Origin: Candidatus Rariloculus versatilis | Lineage (GTDB): Bacteria > Pseudomonadota > Gammaproteobacteria > Steroidobacterales > Rariloculaceae | Direction: 5' to 3' | DNA: 36,620 nt | Assembly (NCBI GenBank): GCA_028278665.1 | Contig: JAQAJI010000017.1 | Span: forward strand, 1-36,620 | In this document: positions 7,857-18,873 of the stretch, in pieces | Position numbering within the stretch: the first letter of the stretch is position 1 | Layout: each line of letters opens with the position of its first letter | Translations under genes and position numbers: made by a program | The notes under the pieces: generated by a model | What the model was told of the DNA's origin: nothing | The model's database searches: none | What the model saw: the letters and a program-made list of their open reading frames with translations, nothing else

Positions 7857-8081
7857 TCATTTCGCGCCGTCTTCGGCAACCAACTCGAAGCTCGCACTGC
7901 AGTAGGGGCACTTGGCCTCGCCGCTGGCCTCGATTGGCAGATAGACCTTCGGGTGCGAATTCCACAGGTACATCTCGGGCATCGGGCAATGCAGCGGCAG
8001 ATCGGCGCGCGTCACGCGATAGACGCGCTCGGCGTTCGGCGAATCGAGATTTTCCCGCGCTGTTCCTGGACGTTCACGCAC
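7857..8081 (-). CDS. zf-CHCC zinc-finger domain protein
   Basis: The small protein (74 residues) has the CHCC zinc-finger layout: LHCP (Cys), NSHPKVYLPIE (His) and AKCPYCSASFEL (two Cys). This domain is shared with the mitochondrial NDUFS6 subunit and appears as a stand-alone protein in many proteobacteria. It starts at a GTG. In relatives it commonly sits between glnE/ilvE and LPS-core genes, as here. The molecular role is unknown; zinc binding is inferred from the ligands. The 234 bp between it and hldD show only a weak overlapping frame (7619-7897, minus) that I do not regard as a gene. Confidence 0.8.
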   Translation of the reverse strand: MRERPGTARENLDSPNAERVYRVTRADLPLHCPMPEMYLWNSHPKVYLPIEASGEAKCPYCSASFELVAEDGAK

Positions 8082-8156
8082 AGCCTTTGGTCTCCATCTG
8101 ACGCGACCCGGGGCCGGACCGGCCGGCGCTCATTATAGAGAGAGCCGCAAGCGTAA

Positions 8157-10988
8157 TCAGCCCGCGAAGACCTCATTCCAGATCGATATGATCCAGTCGC
8201 GCAATTCGCGAAACTCCGTTGCCGGGACGACTCTCCCCGCATCATCGAGCGCAAGCTCGTGGGTGCGCTGCCTGAGCGCGAGATAGCCCTCGGTGAGCGC
8301 CTGGCAACGACCGGGATCCACGAGCCCGGTCCGATCGAGCGCTTCGAGCTGGCGGACGTTGTCGGGAAACACCACGAGTTCCGGGTGCTCGCGCGAATTC
8401 GCGAGCACCCAGTAATCGACGAGAAACTCGATGTCGGCAAGCCCTCCGGCATCCAGCTTGAGGTCGAAGGAATCGCCGTCGCTGCGGGAAAGCTCCTTGC
8501 GCATACGCTTGCGCATCGCTTCGACCTCGGACTTCAGGCGCGTGCGATCGACATGGTTGACAAGCACGTCGAGGCGCTCGCGCTCGAAGGCCTCGCTGAC
8601 TGCAGCGGAACCCGCGACGGCGCGGCTGCGCAGCAGCGCCTGGTGTTCCCAGATCCAGGCATGCTTCCTCTGGTAACGGTGGAAACTGTCGAGACTCGTC
8701 ACCAGCAGACCCGCGCCGCCGTCGGGCCGCAAGCGCGTATCGATCTCGTACAGGCGTCCCGTACCTGTCTGCACCGACAGAATATGCACGAGACGCTGCA
8801 CGAGCCTCGCCAAGAATCTTGAATTGTCGAGCGGCTTCGGCCCATTCGTTGCCTGGTTCGGCCCGCTGCAATCGTGAATGAACACCAGATCGAGGTCCGA
8901 GCCGTAGCCGAGTTCGAGACCGCCGAGCTTGCCGTAACCCACTATGCTCAAACCCGAGGCGCGCGGCGGTTCGCCGTGCATCGGCACGCCGTGCCGCGCC
9001 ACGAGTTCGCGCCAGACCGTGTCAAACGCAAAGTCGAGCAGGATTTCCGCGGTATCGGTGAGCCGGTCGCTGACCTTCATGAGCGGCAGGTGCCCGAAGC
9101 GGTCGGCGACCGCAATCCGGAACATCGCGGCACGCTGGAACTGGCGCATGGCTTCAAGCGCGGCTTCGATGTCCTCGGTGTCGACCCGGCGGACCTGTTC
9201 GGCCATGAGCCCGACCAGCTCCAGGCGCGTCGGCGGCGACTCGAACAGTCTCGCATCGAGCAACTCGTCAAGCAGCAAGGGATATTCGGCGATCTGCCGG
9301 CTCAGCAGCGCGCTCGAGCTTGCGAGATTCAGCAGTTGCCCGAGCGCTGCGGGATTCTCCCTGAGCAGCGCCAGATAGGCGCTGCGCCGGCAGACCGAGC
9401 GCAGGATCGGCAACAGCCTGCCCAGCGTTCGCGTGGGATGGGGATCCGCGTCGAGCCTCGGCACGAGATCCGCAATGACATCGGCGAGACGCTGCCTGCC
9501 GGGCTCGTCCATGCGGCGATACAGCCCGCTCGTGCGGAACTCGTGAAGCAGTTTGAGCACGGCCGGATCCGCTCCGAGCGGCGTGTGTTCGAGCGCGTCG
9601 GCGAGCGTGCCCGCCTCCCACGCGGCCTTGATCGCCGCAGTACCCGCGGCTTCCGCGGCCTCGGTGTCCGTGGTCCAGGTCAGCCGATCGAATTCAGCCT
9701 GAACGTGCTCGCGGTGCCGCTGGACGCGTTGTTCCAGATCGGGCCAGCCCGGCTCGCCGAGTGCATACGCCAGGCGTTCGCGCTGCTCGGGGTCCGACGG
9801 CAACTCCTGGGTCTGACGGTCATCCATGGCCTGCAGCCGATTCTCCACCGTGCGCAGGAACCGGTAATCGTCGGCGAGCGATCGCGTGGTCGCCTCCGCG
9901 TAGCCGGCGTGGCTGGCAAGCAGCGGCAGGACGGTGAGCAGGGACCGCGCTCTGAGCAGGGGTTCCGGGCCGCCGCGCAGGATCTGAATGGTCTGGGCGA
10001 TGAACTCGATCTCCCGGATACCGCCCGGGCCGAGCTTGATGTTGTGCGCGATGTCCTTGCGCTCGACGCGCGCGCGAAACGCGCTTTTCATCTCCCTGAG
10101 CGCCTCGATCACCCCGAAATCGATATAGCGCCGGTACACGAACGGCGACAGGATTTCGTCGAACAACTCCGAACCGCGGTCGCCGCCCGTGATGAGCCGC
10201 GCCTTGACGTAGGCGTAACGTTCCCAGTCCCGGCCGTGCCGCGCGAGGTAGGACTCGAGCGCCGGCACGCTGACGACGAGCGGGCCGCTCGAGCCGAACG
10301 GCCGAAGCCGGGTGTCGACCCGAAACACGAAACCGTCCGCGGTGACCTGGTCGAGCAGCCGGATCAGAGTCTGGACGATCCGCCGGAAGTAGTCCTCGAC
10401 CTCGCTGTCCCTCGGTCCGGTGAGCGTGAGCCCGTCCGGATACAGGAACACGAGATCGATATCGGAGGAAAAGTTCAGTTCGTTGCCGCCGAGCTTGCCC
10501 ATGCCGAGCACGAGCAGTTCGCCCGGCTGCCCGTCGCCATCCACGGCCGTGCCGTAGCGCGGTTCGAGAGCCTTCACCGCATGGCGCACGGCCATGTCGA
10601 CCATCGCGTCGGCGAGTGTCGACAGGTCCCGGACACATTCCTCGAAGCTCGCCCAGCCGGCGATGTCGCGCCAGGCGAGCCGCGCGAGTTCGACGTTGCG
10701 GCGGCGCCGGAGCACAGCCATCGCGTCGGGCTCCGGCAAACCCTCGATGACGACCGTGGCCCGCAAGGCATCGTGCGCAAGAGCTGCGTCGTCTTCGAGC
10801 CTTGCGAGGAGTTCCGCCGGGTGCCTGACAAGGACGCCGAGCACGAAGTCGCTGACGACGGCGACGCGGCCGGCGGTCGCCGCGACCCTGGCGCCCGGCG
10901 CGAAATCCAGTTCCGCGAGGCGTTCCTCGACAAAGCGATAGCGCTGTTCCAGAGCGGAGGGCAATCCCGGGGGCGGCGGCAACTTCAC
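8157..10988 (-). CDS. glnE: Bifunctional glutamine synthetase adenylyltransferase/adenylyl-removing enzyme
   Basis: The 943-residue protein is essentially the same length as E. coli GlnE. Two nucleotidyltransferase domains are visible. The N-terminal one (deadenylylation) has LVLGMGKLGGNELNFSSDID; the C-terminal one (adenylylation) has SIVGYGKLGGLELGYGSDLD. Each carries the paired-Asp motif that binds metal. Between them lies KLGPGGIREIEFIAQ and a helical regulatory region. GlnE covalently switches glutamine synthetase on and off in response to PII and glutamine. It lies downstream of groEL on the same strand, but a strong terminator at 11057-11087 separates them, so it must have its own promoter in 10989-11056; I see none clearly. 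Confidence 0.97.
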   Translation of the reverse strand: MKLPPPPGLPSALEQRYRFVEERLAELDFAPGARVAATAGRVAVVSDFVLGVLVRHPAELLARLEDDAALAHDALRATVVIEGLPEPDAMAVLRRRRNVELARLAWRDIAGWASFEECVRDLSTLADAMVDMAVRHAVKALEPRYGTAVDGDGQPGELLVLGMGKLGGNELNFSSDIDLVFLYPDGLTLTGPRDSEVEDYFRRIVQTLIRLLDQVTADGFVFRVDTRLRPFGSSGPLVVSVPALESYLARHGRDWERYAYVKARLITGGDRGSELFDEILSPFVYRRYIDFGVIEALREMKSAFRARVERKDIAHNIKLGPGGIREIEFIAQTIQILRGGPEPLLRARSLLTVLPLLASHAGYAEATTRSLADDYRFLRTVENRLQAMDDRQTQELPSDPEQRERLAYALGEPGWPDLEQRVQRHREHVQAEFDRLTWTTDTEAAEAAGTAAIKAAWEAGTLADALEHTPLGADPAVLKLLHEFRTSGLYRRMDEPGRQRLADVIADLVPRLDADPHPTRTLGRLLPILRSVCRRSAYLALLRENPAALGQLLNLASSSALLSRQIAEYPLLLDELLDARLFESPPTRLELVGLMAEQVRRVDTEDIEAALEAMRQFQRAAMFRIAVADRFGHLPLMKVSDRLTDTAEILLDFAFDTVWRELVARHGVPMHGEPPRASGLSIVGYGKLGGLELGYGSDLDLVFIHDCSGPNQATNGPKPLDNSRFLARLVQRLVHILSVQTGTGRLYEIDTRLRPDGGAGLLVTSLDSFHRYQRKHAWIWEHQALLRSRAVAGSAAVSEAFERERLDVLVNHVDRTRLKSEVEAMRKRMRKELSRSDGDSFDLKLDAGGLADIEFLVDYWVLANSREHPELVVFPDNVRQLEALDRTGLVDPGRCQALTEGYLALRQRTHELALDDAGRVVPATEFRELRDWIISIWNEVFAG

Positions 10989-11056
10989 GGCAGGTGGGGA
11001 TCCACATCGAGCGCAGGAACGAACCGTAACGATAAACGCGGGCGCGCGGCCGACGC

Positions 11057-11087
11057 AAAAAAAAAGCCCCGCACGAGGCGGGGCTTT
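11057..11087 (-). terminator. Intrinsic terminator of groES-groEL
   Basis: On the minus strand AAAGCCCCGC-CTCGT-GCGGGGCTTT forms a perfect 10-bp stem with a 5-nt loop, followed by an unbroken run of T. It lies 25 bp past the groEL stop and is a textbook rho-independent terminator. Confidence 0.93.
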
Positions 11088-11112
11088 CCTGGGTCAGTGC
11101 GGTCGGACAACT

Positions 11113-12765
<1,653 letters not shown>

Positions 12766-12797
12766 TTAGATTGAAATTCTCTGGATGCGGGTGACGC

Positions 12798-13088
12798 TCA
12801 GCCTTCGATCACGGCCATGACGTCATCCTCGCGCATGACGAGCAGGTCCTCGCCTTCGACCTTGACCTCGGTTCCGGAGTACTTGCCGAACAGCACCTGG
12901 TCGCCGACCTTCAGGTCGAGCGCGCGGACTTCGCCGCTATCAAGAATCTTGCCGTTGCCGACGGCGACAACTTCGCCGCGAATGGGTTTTTCGGCCGCCG
13001 TATCGGGAATCACGATGCCGCCTGGGGACGTTCGCTCTTCCTCGGTGCGCCGGATCACGACGCGATCATGCAAAGGACGAATGTTCAT
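12798..13088 (-). CDS. groS: Co-chaperonin GroES (10 kDa subunit)
   Basis: The 96-residue protein has the GroES opening [14 protein letters not shown], the mobile loop [16 protein letters not shown] that contacts GroEL, and [34 protein letters not shown] at the C-terminal end. It forms the heptameric lid of the GroEL chamber. A GGGAG ribosome-binding site precedes the ATG. It is the first gene of the groES-groEL operon, with a CIRCE palindrome about 65 bp upstream. Confidence 0.98.
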   Translation of the reverse strand: MNIRPLHDRVVIRRTEEERTSPGGIVIPDTAAEKPIRGEVVAVGNGKILDSGEVRALDLKVGDQVLFGKYSGTEVKVEGEDLLVMREDDVMAVIEG

Positions 13089-13152
13089 GGATGGGGCTCC
13101 CTTTCCAAACCTTTGATTTAATTAATACAATCACTTTCGGACCGAAAAATTG

Positions 13153-13179
13153 CTAGCACTCGGCCGAAGCGAGTGCTAA
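13153..13179. promoter_or_regulatory. CIRCE operator (HrcA site) for groESL
   Basis: CTAGCACTC-N9-GAGTGCTAA matches the CIRCE consensus TTAGCACTC-N9-GAGTGCTAA at all but the outermost left base. It sits between groES (minus) and cutA (plus). HrcA represses through CIRCE at normal temperature and releases on heat shock. Enteric gammaproteobacteria rely on sigma32 instead, so an hrcA gene should exist elsewhere in this genome. Confidence 0.95.
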
Positions 13180-13234
13180 TGATAGGGCCGGAGTTGAGGA
13201 TTTCAAGGGGGTGCGGGCCGTCGGCAAGCCAATC

Positions 13235-13264
13235 ATGACACCGGCGGCACGCGGGCGGTATGCT
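13235..13264 (+). promoter_or_regulatory. Sigma70-type promoter for cutA-dsbD-tlpA
   Basis: ATGACA (13235-13240), an 18-bp spacer and TATGCT (13259-13264) are good matches to -35 and -10. The predicted transcription start near 13271 falls after the upstream ATG codons of the long ORF but before the GTG at 13298, which supports the shorter CutA. Confidence 0.55.
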
Positions 13265-13297
13265 ATCGGTTTGGGTTCACCGAAGGTGCCTGGCAAC

Positions 13298-13621
13298 GTG
13301 AGTTCCGAGCCGCTATTGGTGCTGACAACCTGCGAAAGCTCGAGTCAGGCGCAGGAACTCGCCGACGCGCTCGTCTCAAGCCGGCTCGCCGCATGCGTCA
13401 ACACCGTGGACAGCGTATCGTCCACCTACCGCTGGGCCGGCAAGGTCGAGCGCGGCAAGGAGTTCCTGTTGCTGATCAAGACGACCGAAGAGCGCCTCGA
13501 CGCCATCGAGCAACGGATCAAGACCCTCTCCGCTTATGACCTGCCCGAGGTCGTGGCGGTCAGGATCCAGGCGGGTTCCAGCGACTACCTGGACTGGCTC
13601 GGCTCGGCCGTTCGCGACTGA
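13298..13621 (+). CDS. cutA: CutA1 divalent-cation tolerance family protein
   Basis: The 107-residue protein has the CutA signature: LVLTTCESSSQAQELADALVSSRLAACVN, then STYRWAGKVERGKEFLLLIKTT, and a C-terminal YDLPEVVAVRIQAGSSDYLDWL. CutA proteins form very stable trimers with a ferredoxin-like fold and bind copper or other ligands; the physiological role is unsettled. The ORF track starts at 13211, but the family length, the AAGGTG ahead of the GTG at 13298, and the promoter at 13235-13264 all favour the later start. dsbD follows after 10 bp, an arrangement seen widely in gammaproteobacteria. Confidence 0.92.
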   Translation: MSSEPLLVLTTCESSSQAQELADALVSSRLAACVNTVDSVSSTYRWAGKVERGKEFLLLIKTTEERLDAIEQRIKTLSAYDLPEVVAVRIQAGSSDYLDWLGSAVRD

Positions 13622-13631
13622 GGAAGAAGTC

Positions 13632-15836
13632 ATGCAGCCGCGCAAATCGCCGTTCGCGCTTCTGATTGCCATTATCGCCGGCGCCATGCCCCTGGCCGCT
13701 CCGGCCCAGGATCAGGAGGTCCTGCACCCGCGCGACGCGTTCCCCTACAGCGTGCAGGCCGACGCGGATCGCGTGTTGCTGAGCTTCGAGGTCCCCGACG
13801 GGTACTACCTGTATCGGGAACGGTTCGGTTTCGAGAGCGTCACGAGCGTCGTGAGCTTCGGCTCCGCCGAGTTTCCGCCGGGCGCGATCTACGAAGACGA
13901 GTTCTTCGGCGTACAGGAGATCTATCGCGGCGAGTTCGACATTGCCGTGCCGTACACCCGAAGCGGTTCGGTACGGCAACTGGAACTCGAACTCAGACTG
14001 CAGGGCTGCGCCGACATCGGGTTGTGCTACCCACCGCAGCGCTGGACGAGCCTCGTCGAGCTGCCGCCGGGCGCGCCCGCCCAGGGCGGGGCCACGAGCC
14101 TGATCTTCGGCGAAGCGGACGACGAACTCCTGCCGGTCGACGAGGCCTTCGTCATGAACGCCCGGTTCGACGGCGCCAACGAACTTGTCGTCGGCTGGCA
14201 GATCGCACCGGGTTATTACCTTTACAGCGGCAAGCTCGGCTTCGAAGTCGACGGGGGCCTCGGTCTCGGCAGTGCGCGCCTGCCTGAAGGAGAACCGCAC
14301 TACGACGAGAACTTCGGTGACGTCGAAGTCTTCTACGACTACGTCGAAGCGACGATACCGTTTTCGCGCGCGAGCCCCGACGAGATTCCGGTCACCGTCC
14401 GCGCCGGGTTCCAGGGTTGTCGGGAAAACAGCATCTGCTACCCACCCGGCGAACAGACCATGGCCCTCGTGCTGCCGGCCGCGAGCGAGTTTGCGGTGCC
14501 CGCTGGCGGCGGCGCAGTCATGGTCTCCGAACAGGATCGGCTCGCGGCCCTCGTGCTCAGCGACTCCTGGCTCATCGTGCTCGGCACCTTCTACGGGCTT
14601 GGCCTGCTGCTTGCGTTCACCCCGTGCGTGCTGCCCATGGTGCCGATCCTCTCCGGCATCATCGCCGGACAGGAAAAGGTTACGGCCGGGCGCGGTTTCG
14701 CGCTTTCCTTCAGCTACGTGATGGGCATGGCGGTCACCTATACCGCTGCCGGTGCGCTTGCGGCGCTCGCCGGCGAGCAGATCCAGGCAATCTTCCAGAG
14801 ACCGTGGATCATCACGCTCTTCGCGGGTCTCTTCGTGATCCTCGCGCTCGGCATGTTCGGCCTTTACGAACTGCAGGTGCCGGCCGCCATCCAGACGCGT
14901 ATCGACAAGCTCGCGAGCCGCCAGAAGGGCGGCACGTTCGCGGGCGTTGCGGTCATGGGGGCGTTGTCGGCCCTGATCGTCACGACCTGTGTCGCCCCGC
15001 CGCTCGTCGCGACGCTCGCCGTGATCGGGCAAAGCGGCGATGTGGTGCGCGGCGCCGGAGCGCTCTTTGCGCTCAGTCTCGGCATGGGCTCGCCGCTGCT
15101 CCTCGTCGGCGCATCCGCGGGCAAGCTGCTGCCGCATGCGGGGGCGTGGATGAATGTCGTCAAGGCCGGCTTCGGGGTCATGATGCTGGGCCTTGCGATC
15201 TGGATGATGGAACGCATCCTGCCGGGCAGCGTGACGCTCACGCTCTGGGCCCTGCTCGTTTTCCTGACAGGCGTCTTCCTCGGCGCGTTCGAGCCGTTGC
15301 CGCAGGAACCCGCGGCAACCCGGCGGCTGGCCAAGGGACTGGGCGTACTCGCCTGCCTGTACGGCGCGCTCATGCTCATCGGCGCCACGCTCGGCGGTGA
15401 GAATCCGCTCAGGCCGCTGCCGCGCGGCGCGCTGCTGGCTCTCAACGGACTTCCGGCCGAGACCGAGCAGCTCGCCTTCCAGGACGTCGAGACGGTTACG
15501 GCGCTCGACGGCCTGCTCGCCGAGGCGCGCGCGGCCGGCCAGCCCGTCATGGTCGATTTCACCGCCGAGTGGTGCGTGTCCTGCAAGGAAATGGAGGAGT
15601 ACACGTTTCCGGATCCCGGCGTCGTTGCGGCGCTAGAACCGTTCGTGCTGCTGCGTGCCGACGTCACGGCCAACGACGACAACGATCAGGAACTGCTCGA
15701 TCGCTTCAACAGCTTCGGCCCGCCGACCATCGCGTTCTTCGACCGGCAGGGGCTTGAACGCGAACCGTTCAAGCTCGTCGGATACGTGCCGGCGGACGAG
15801 TTCGCCGCGCACGTCGAACAGCTCTCGGCGCTGTAG
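13632..15836 (+). CDS. dsbD: Thiol:disulfide interchange protein DsbD with duplicated N-terminal domain
   Basis: DsbD carries electrons from cytoplasmic thioredoxin across the inner membrane to periplasmic thiol proteins. This 734-residue copy has a signal peptide and then two DsbD-alpha domains in tandem. The first has QGCADIGLCYPP (C126/C132) and the second QGCRENSICYPP (C263/C269). E. coli DsbD has only one. The membrane domain (about residues 310-545) holds the paired cysteines of FTPCVLPMVP (C332) and VTTCVAPPL (C453). The C-terminal thioredoxin domain has EWCVSCKEME (C648/C651). GAGGAAG precedes the ATG at 13632; the longer ORF start at 13536 overlaps cutA and is not used. tlpA follows after 15 bp. 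Confidence 0.95.
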   Translation: MQPRKSPFALLIAIIAGAMPLAAPAQDQEVLHPRDAFPYSVQADADRVLLSFEVPDGYYLYRERFGFESVTSVVSFGSAEFPPGAIYEDEFFGVQEIYRGEFDIAVPYTRSGSVRQLELELRLQGCADIGLCYPPQRWTSLVELPPGAPAQGGATSLIFGEADDELLPVDEAFVMNARFDGANELVVGWQIAPGYYLYSGKLGFEVDGGLGLGSARLPEGEPHYDENFGDVEVFYDYVEATIPFSRASPDEIPVTVRAGFQGCRENSICYPPGEQTMALVLPAASEFAVPAGGGAVMVSEQDRLAALVLSDSWLIVLGTFYGLGLLLAFTPCVLPMVPILSGIIAGQEKVTAGRGFALSFSYVMGMAVTYTAAGALAALAGEQIQAIFQRPWIITLFAGLFVILALGMFGLYELQVPAAIQTRIDKLASRQKGGTFAGVAVMGALSALIVTTCVAPPLVATLAVIGQSGDVVRGAGALFALSLGMGSPLLLVGASAGKLLPHAGAWMNVVKAGFGVMMLGLAIWMMERILPGSVTLTLWALLVFLTGVFLGAFEPLPQEPAATRRLAKGLGVLACLYGALMLIGATLGGENPLRPLPRGALLALNGLPAETEQLAFQDVETVTALDGLLAEARAAGQPVMVDFTAEWCVSCKEMEEYTFPDPGVVAALEPFVLLRADVTANDDNDQELLDRFNSFGPPTIAFFDRQGLEREPFKLVGYVPADEFAAHVEQLSAL

Positions 15837-15851
15837 GGCTTCGGTTCGACG

Positions 15852-16463
15852 ATGGCAAGGTTTGCAACACCCACCGGCCTGACCCTGGCGCTGAGCGCCG
15901 CGGCGTTGCTCGCCTACACCGGATTCAGGCTGCTTGCGACCGGGCCCGCGGAAGAAGCTCCGCCGGTACTCGCAGCGGCCGAAGCAGAGCTCGCTGACAG
16001 CTTGCCGGACTTCGCACTCGAAGACCTCGGCGGCGACATGCGTTCGATCGGAAGCTGGGCCGGCAAGCCCATGCTGGTGAACTTCTGGGCCACCTGGTGC
16101 GCGCCCTGCCGCCGCGAAATACCAATGCTCAAGGTATTTCAGACGGACAATTCCTCACTTCAGGTGGTCGGCATCGCCATCGATCGCCGCGAGCCGGTGC
16201 TTGCGTTCGCCGAGGAGATCGGGTTCAACTATCCCGTGCTCATCGGCGAAGCCGAGGCGATGGCTGCCGCTTCCGCATTCGGGGTGCAGTTCCTCGCGCT
16301 GCCGTTCACGGTCTTCATGGGCGCCGACGGCGCCGTGCTTGGCGTGCATACGGGCGAGGTTCACGCCGAACATCTCGAGCGCTTCGTCTCGGTACTCGAC
16401 GAACTCGCGGCAGGGCACATCGACAACGCGGCCGCGCGGATGCGGCTCGCCGTACCCATCTAG
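15852..16463 (+). CDS. Membrane-anchored TlpA-family thioredoxin
   Basis: The 203-residue protein has an N-terminal membrane anchor or signal ([20 protein letters not shown]) and a TlpA/ResA-type thioredoxin domain with [20 protein letters not shown] (CAPC active site) and [11 protein letters not shown] as the cis-Pro strand. It lies 15 bp after dsbD, so it is likely co-transcribed and a direct recipient of electrons from DsbD. TlpA/ResA proteins reduce specific periplasmic targets such as apocytochromes. Its target cannot be told here; no cytochrome c maturation genes lie in the window. Confidence 0.88.
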   Translation: MARFATPTGLTLALSAAALLAYTGFRLLATGPAEEAPPVLAAAEAELADSLPDFALEDLGGDMRSIGSWAGKPMLVNFWATWCAPCRREIPMLKVFQTDNSSLQVVGIAIDRREPVLAFAEEIGFNYPVLIGEAEAMAAASAFGVQFLALPFTVFMGADGAVLGVHTGEVHAEHLERFVSVLDELAAGHIDNAAARMRLAVPI

Positions 16464-16617
16464 CAACCCCGGAACGGTTGCCCCGGGCTCCCGGCAGGAA
16501 ACCGAAAACTCGCGCAGCCTGCCGGCCGCCGAAGCTAAATTCACGAAAGTGCAAAAAGTGCTGCTATATGCAGCGAAATGCAGTAATCTTGCGTCGAAGT
16601 TACCGAATCTTGTGCAA

Positions 16618-17064
16618 ATGGCAAATCTACTGCTTCTCAATGGACCGAATCTCGGCCTGCTCGGACGACGCGAGCCCGAAGTCTACGGTACGACAACGCT
16701 CGCCGATATCGAAGCCCAGCTTCGGGACCAGGCGGCCGATCTCGGCCACTCGCTCGACGCGTATCAGAGCAACGCCGAGCATGAACTCATCGAGCGCGTC
16801 CACCAGGCGCGCGGTTCGGTCGATTTCATACTGTTCAACCCGGCGGCGTTCACGCACACGAGCGTGGCGCTGCGCGATGCGCTGCTGGCGGTGGAAATCC
16901 CCTTCGTGGAAGTCCACCTGTCGAACGTCGCTTCGCGCGAGGATTTCCGTCAGCGGTCCTTCTTCGCCGACATTGCGCTCGGCACGGTCGCGGGCTTCGG
17001 CGTCGCAAGCTACGAGCTCGCGCTGACGGCGGCCCATCGCTACCTCGGCCACCGGGCGCAGTAG
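16618..17064 (+). CDS. aroQ: 3-dehydroquinate dehydratase, type II
   Basis: The 148-residue protein matches type II dehydroquinases in length and motifs: [21 protein letters not shown] (active-site Tyr loop), [36 protein letters not shown], and [19 protein letters not shown]. It converts 3-dehydroquinate to 3-dehydroshikimate in aromatic amino acid synthesis. The ORF track begins at 16201 inside tlpA; the ATG at 16618 matches the family. No good Shine-Dalgarno is seen. The 154 bp before it are relatively AT-rich for the window and contain a small palindrome (GCTGC-TATAT-GCAGC), so a promoter probably lies there. accB begins 2 bp after its stop. Confidence 0.96.
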   Translation: MANLLLLNGPNLGLLGRREPEVYGTTTLADIEAQLRDQAADLGHSLDAYQSNAEHELIERVHQARGSVDFILFNPAAFTHTSVALRDALLAVEIPFVEVHLSNVASREDFRQRSFFADIALGTVAGFGVASYELALTAAHRYLGHRAQ

Positions 17065-17066
17065 CA

Positions 17067-17519
17067 GTGGATATTCGCAAACTCAAGAAGCTCATCGAGC
17101 TCGTCGAGACGTCGGGAATCGCCGAGCTTGAAATCACCGAAGGCGACGAGTCCGTCCGAATCAGCCGGCACTCGTCCACGGCGCCGGCGATCGCTGCTCC
17201 GCAACCGCCTGCAGCGACCGCCGAGCCCGGGCAGGAAGCTGAATCCCAGGCCGGCTCGCCAACTCCCGAACCGGCGTCGCGCGGCCACGAAATCACGGCG
17301 CCCATGGTCGGGATCTTCTACGCCGCGCCGAGTCCCGGAGCCGACCCCTTCGTCGCGACTGGCAGTATCGTCGCGCCAGGCGACACGCTGTGCATCATCG
17401 AAGCGATGAAGATGATGAATCAGATCGAGGCCGACACGGCCGGCCGCGTCGCAAGAATCCTCGTCGATAACGGCAGTCCCGTCGAGTACGGGCAGGCTCT
17501 GTTCGTCATCGAGGAATAG
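17067..17519 (+). CDS. accB: Acetyl-CoA carboxylase biotin carboxyl carrier protein
   Basis: The 150-residue protein, with a GTG start, has the AccB N-terminal segment [23 protein letters not shown], a Pro/Ala-rich linker and the biotinyl domain with [11 protein letters not shown], in which the Lys of AMKM is biotinylated. [21 protein letters not shown] is also characteristic. It carries CO2 between AccC and the AccAD carboxyltransferase in the first step of fatty acid synthesis. It follows aroQ by 2 bp and precedes accC by 6 bp. Confidence 0.97.
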   Translation: MDIRKLKKLIELVETSGIAELEITEGDESVRISRHSSTAPAIAAPQPPAATAEPGQEAESQAGSPTPEPASRGHEITAPMVGIFYAAPSPGADPFVATGSIVAPGDTLCIIEAMKMMNQIEADTAGRVARILVDNGSPVEYGQALFVIEE

Positions 17520-17525
17520 CCGCCC

Positions 17526-18869
17526 GTGCTCGACAAGGTGCTGATCGCCAATCGCGGCGAGATTGCGTTGCGCGTCCTGCGCGCCTGCCGCGAACTCGGC
17601 ATCAAGTCCGTTGCCGCGTATTCCGCGGCCGACGCCAACCTCAAGCACGTGTTGCTTGCCGACGAGACGGTCTGCATCGGACCGGCCCCCTCCCAGGACA
17701 GCTATCTGAACATGCCGTCGATCATCGCCGCGGCCGAGGTCACCGACGCCGTCGCCATCCACCCGGGCTACGGCTTTCTTTCCGAGAACGCAGACTTCGC
17801 CGAACAGGTCGAGGAGAGCGGGTTCGTGTTCATCGGCCCGAAAGCCGAAACGATCAGGCTCATGGGCGACAAGGTCTCGGCGATCGAGGCGATGCGCAAG
17901 GCCGGCGTGCCCTGCGTCCCCGGCACCGGGGCACTGAAGCTCGAAGATTCCGACGAGAACATTCGCATCGCGCGCGAGCTCGGCTACCCCGTCATCATCA
18001 AGGCCGCCGGCGGCGGAGGCGGCCGCGGCATGCGCGTCGTGCACAGCGAGGCGGCGCTGCTCAATGCCATCACGATCACGCAGAGCGAAGCGCACGCGGC
18101 CTTCGGCAACGACCAGGTCTACATGGAGAAGTACCTGGAACGGCCGCGGCACATCGAGTTCCAGGTCCTCGCGGACGGACACGGCAGTGCCATCCACCTC
18201 GGCGAGCGCGACTGTTCCATGCAGAGGCGGCACCAGAAGATCGTCGAGGAAGCGCCCGCGCCCGGCATCACGCCGGAGGTCCGGGCCCGGATCGGCACGC
18301 GCTGCGTGGACGCCTGCCGGCAGATCGGCTACCGGGGCGCCGGCACCTTCGAGTTTCTCTACGAAGACGGCGAGTTCTATTTCATCGAGATGAACACGCG
18401 GATTCAGGTCGAGCACCCGGTAACCGAGATGGTCACGGGCATCGACCTCATCAAGGCACAGCTTGCGATCGCGGCGGGAGATCCTCTCCCCTGGTTGCAG
18501 GATGACATCGTCATCAGCGGCCATGCGATCGAGTGCCGCCTCAATGCCGAGCATCCGACGACCTTCATACCCTCGCCCGGCACGGTGTCGCTATGGCATC
18601 CGCCGGGCGGGCCCGGCATTCGCGTGGACAGCCATGTGTATACCGGGTACAAGGTGCCGCCGCACTACGACTCGCTGCTCGCCAAGGTCATCGCCCACGG
18701 CGAGGAACGCCCGTCGGCAATCGCGAGAATGACATCGGCTCTCGGCGAGATCGTCCTCGACGGTATCCACACGAACCTGCCGCTGCACCAGGAGATTTTC
18801 CAGCATTCGGCCTTCAAGAGCGGCGGCACGGACATCCACTACCTCGAAAAGAGGCTCGGACTGAAGTAG
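17526..18869 (+). CDS. accC: Acetyl-CoA carboxylase biotin carboxylase subunit
   Basis: The 447-residue ATP-grasp enzyme begins [26 protein letters not shown] from a GTG start. It has the glycine-rich ATP-binding loop [16 protein letters not shown], the [20 protein letters not shown] segment, and [23 protein letters not shown], which carries active-site Glu and Arg residues. It carboxylates the biotin on AccB using ATP and bicarbonate. Length is normal. prmA follows after 4 bp. Confidence 0.98.
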   Translation: MLDKVLIANRGEIALRVLRACRELGIKSVAAYSAADANLKHVLLADETVCIGPAPSQDSYLNMPSIIAAAEVTDAVAIHPGYGFLSENADFAEQVEESGFVFIGPKAETIRLMGDKVSAIEAMRKAGVPCVPGTGALKLEDSDENIRIARELGYPVIIKAAGGGGGRGMRVVHSEAALLNAITITQSEAHAAFGNDQVYMEKYLERPRHIEFQVLADGHGSAIHLGERDCSMQRRHQKIVEEAPAPGITPEVRARIGTRCVDACRQIGYRGAGTFEFLYEDGEFYFIEMNTRIQVEHPVTEMVTGIDLIKAQLAIAAGDPLPWLQDDIVISGHAIECRLNAEHPTTFIPSPGTVSLWHPPGGPGIRVDSHVYTGYKVPPHYDSLLAKVIAHGEERPSAIARMTSALGEIVLDGIHTNLPLHQEIFQHSAFKSGGTDIHYLEKRLGLK

Positions 18870-18873
18870 CGCC

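Noticed and set aside
7619-7897. 92-codon minus-strand frame between hldD and the zf-CHCC gene
   Set aside because: It overlaps the end of the zf-CHCC gene and the hldD start, has no recognisable domain and reads as an Arg-rich shadow frame.
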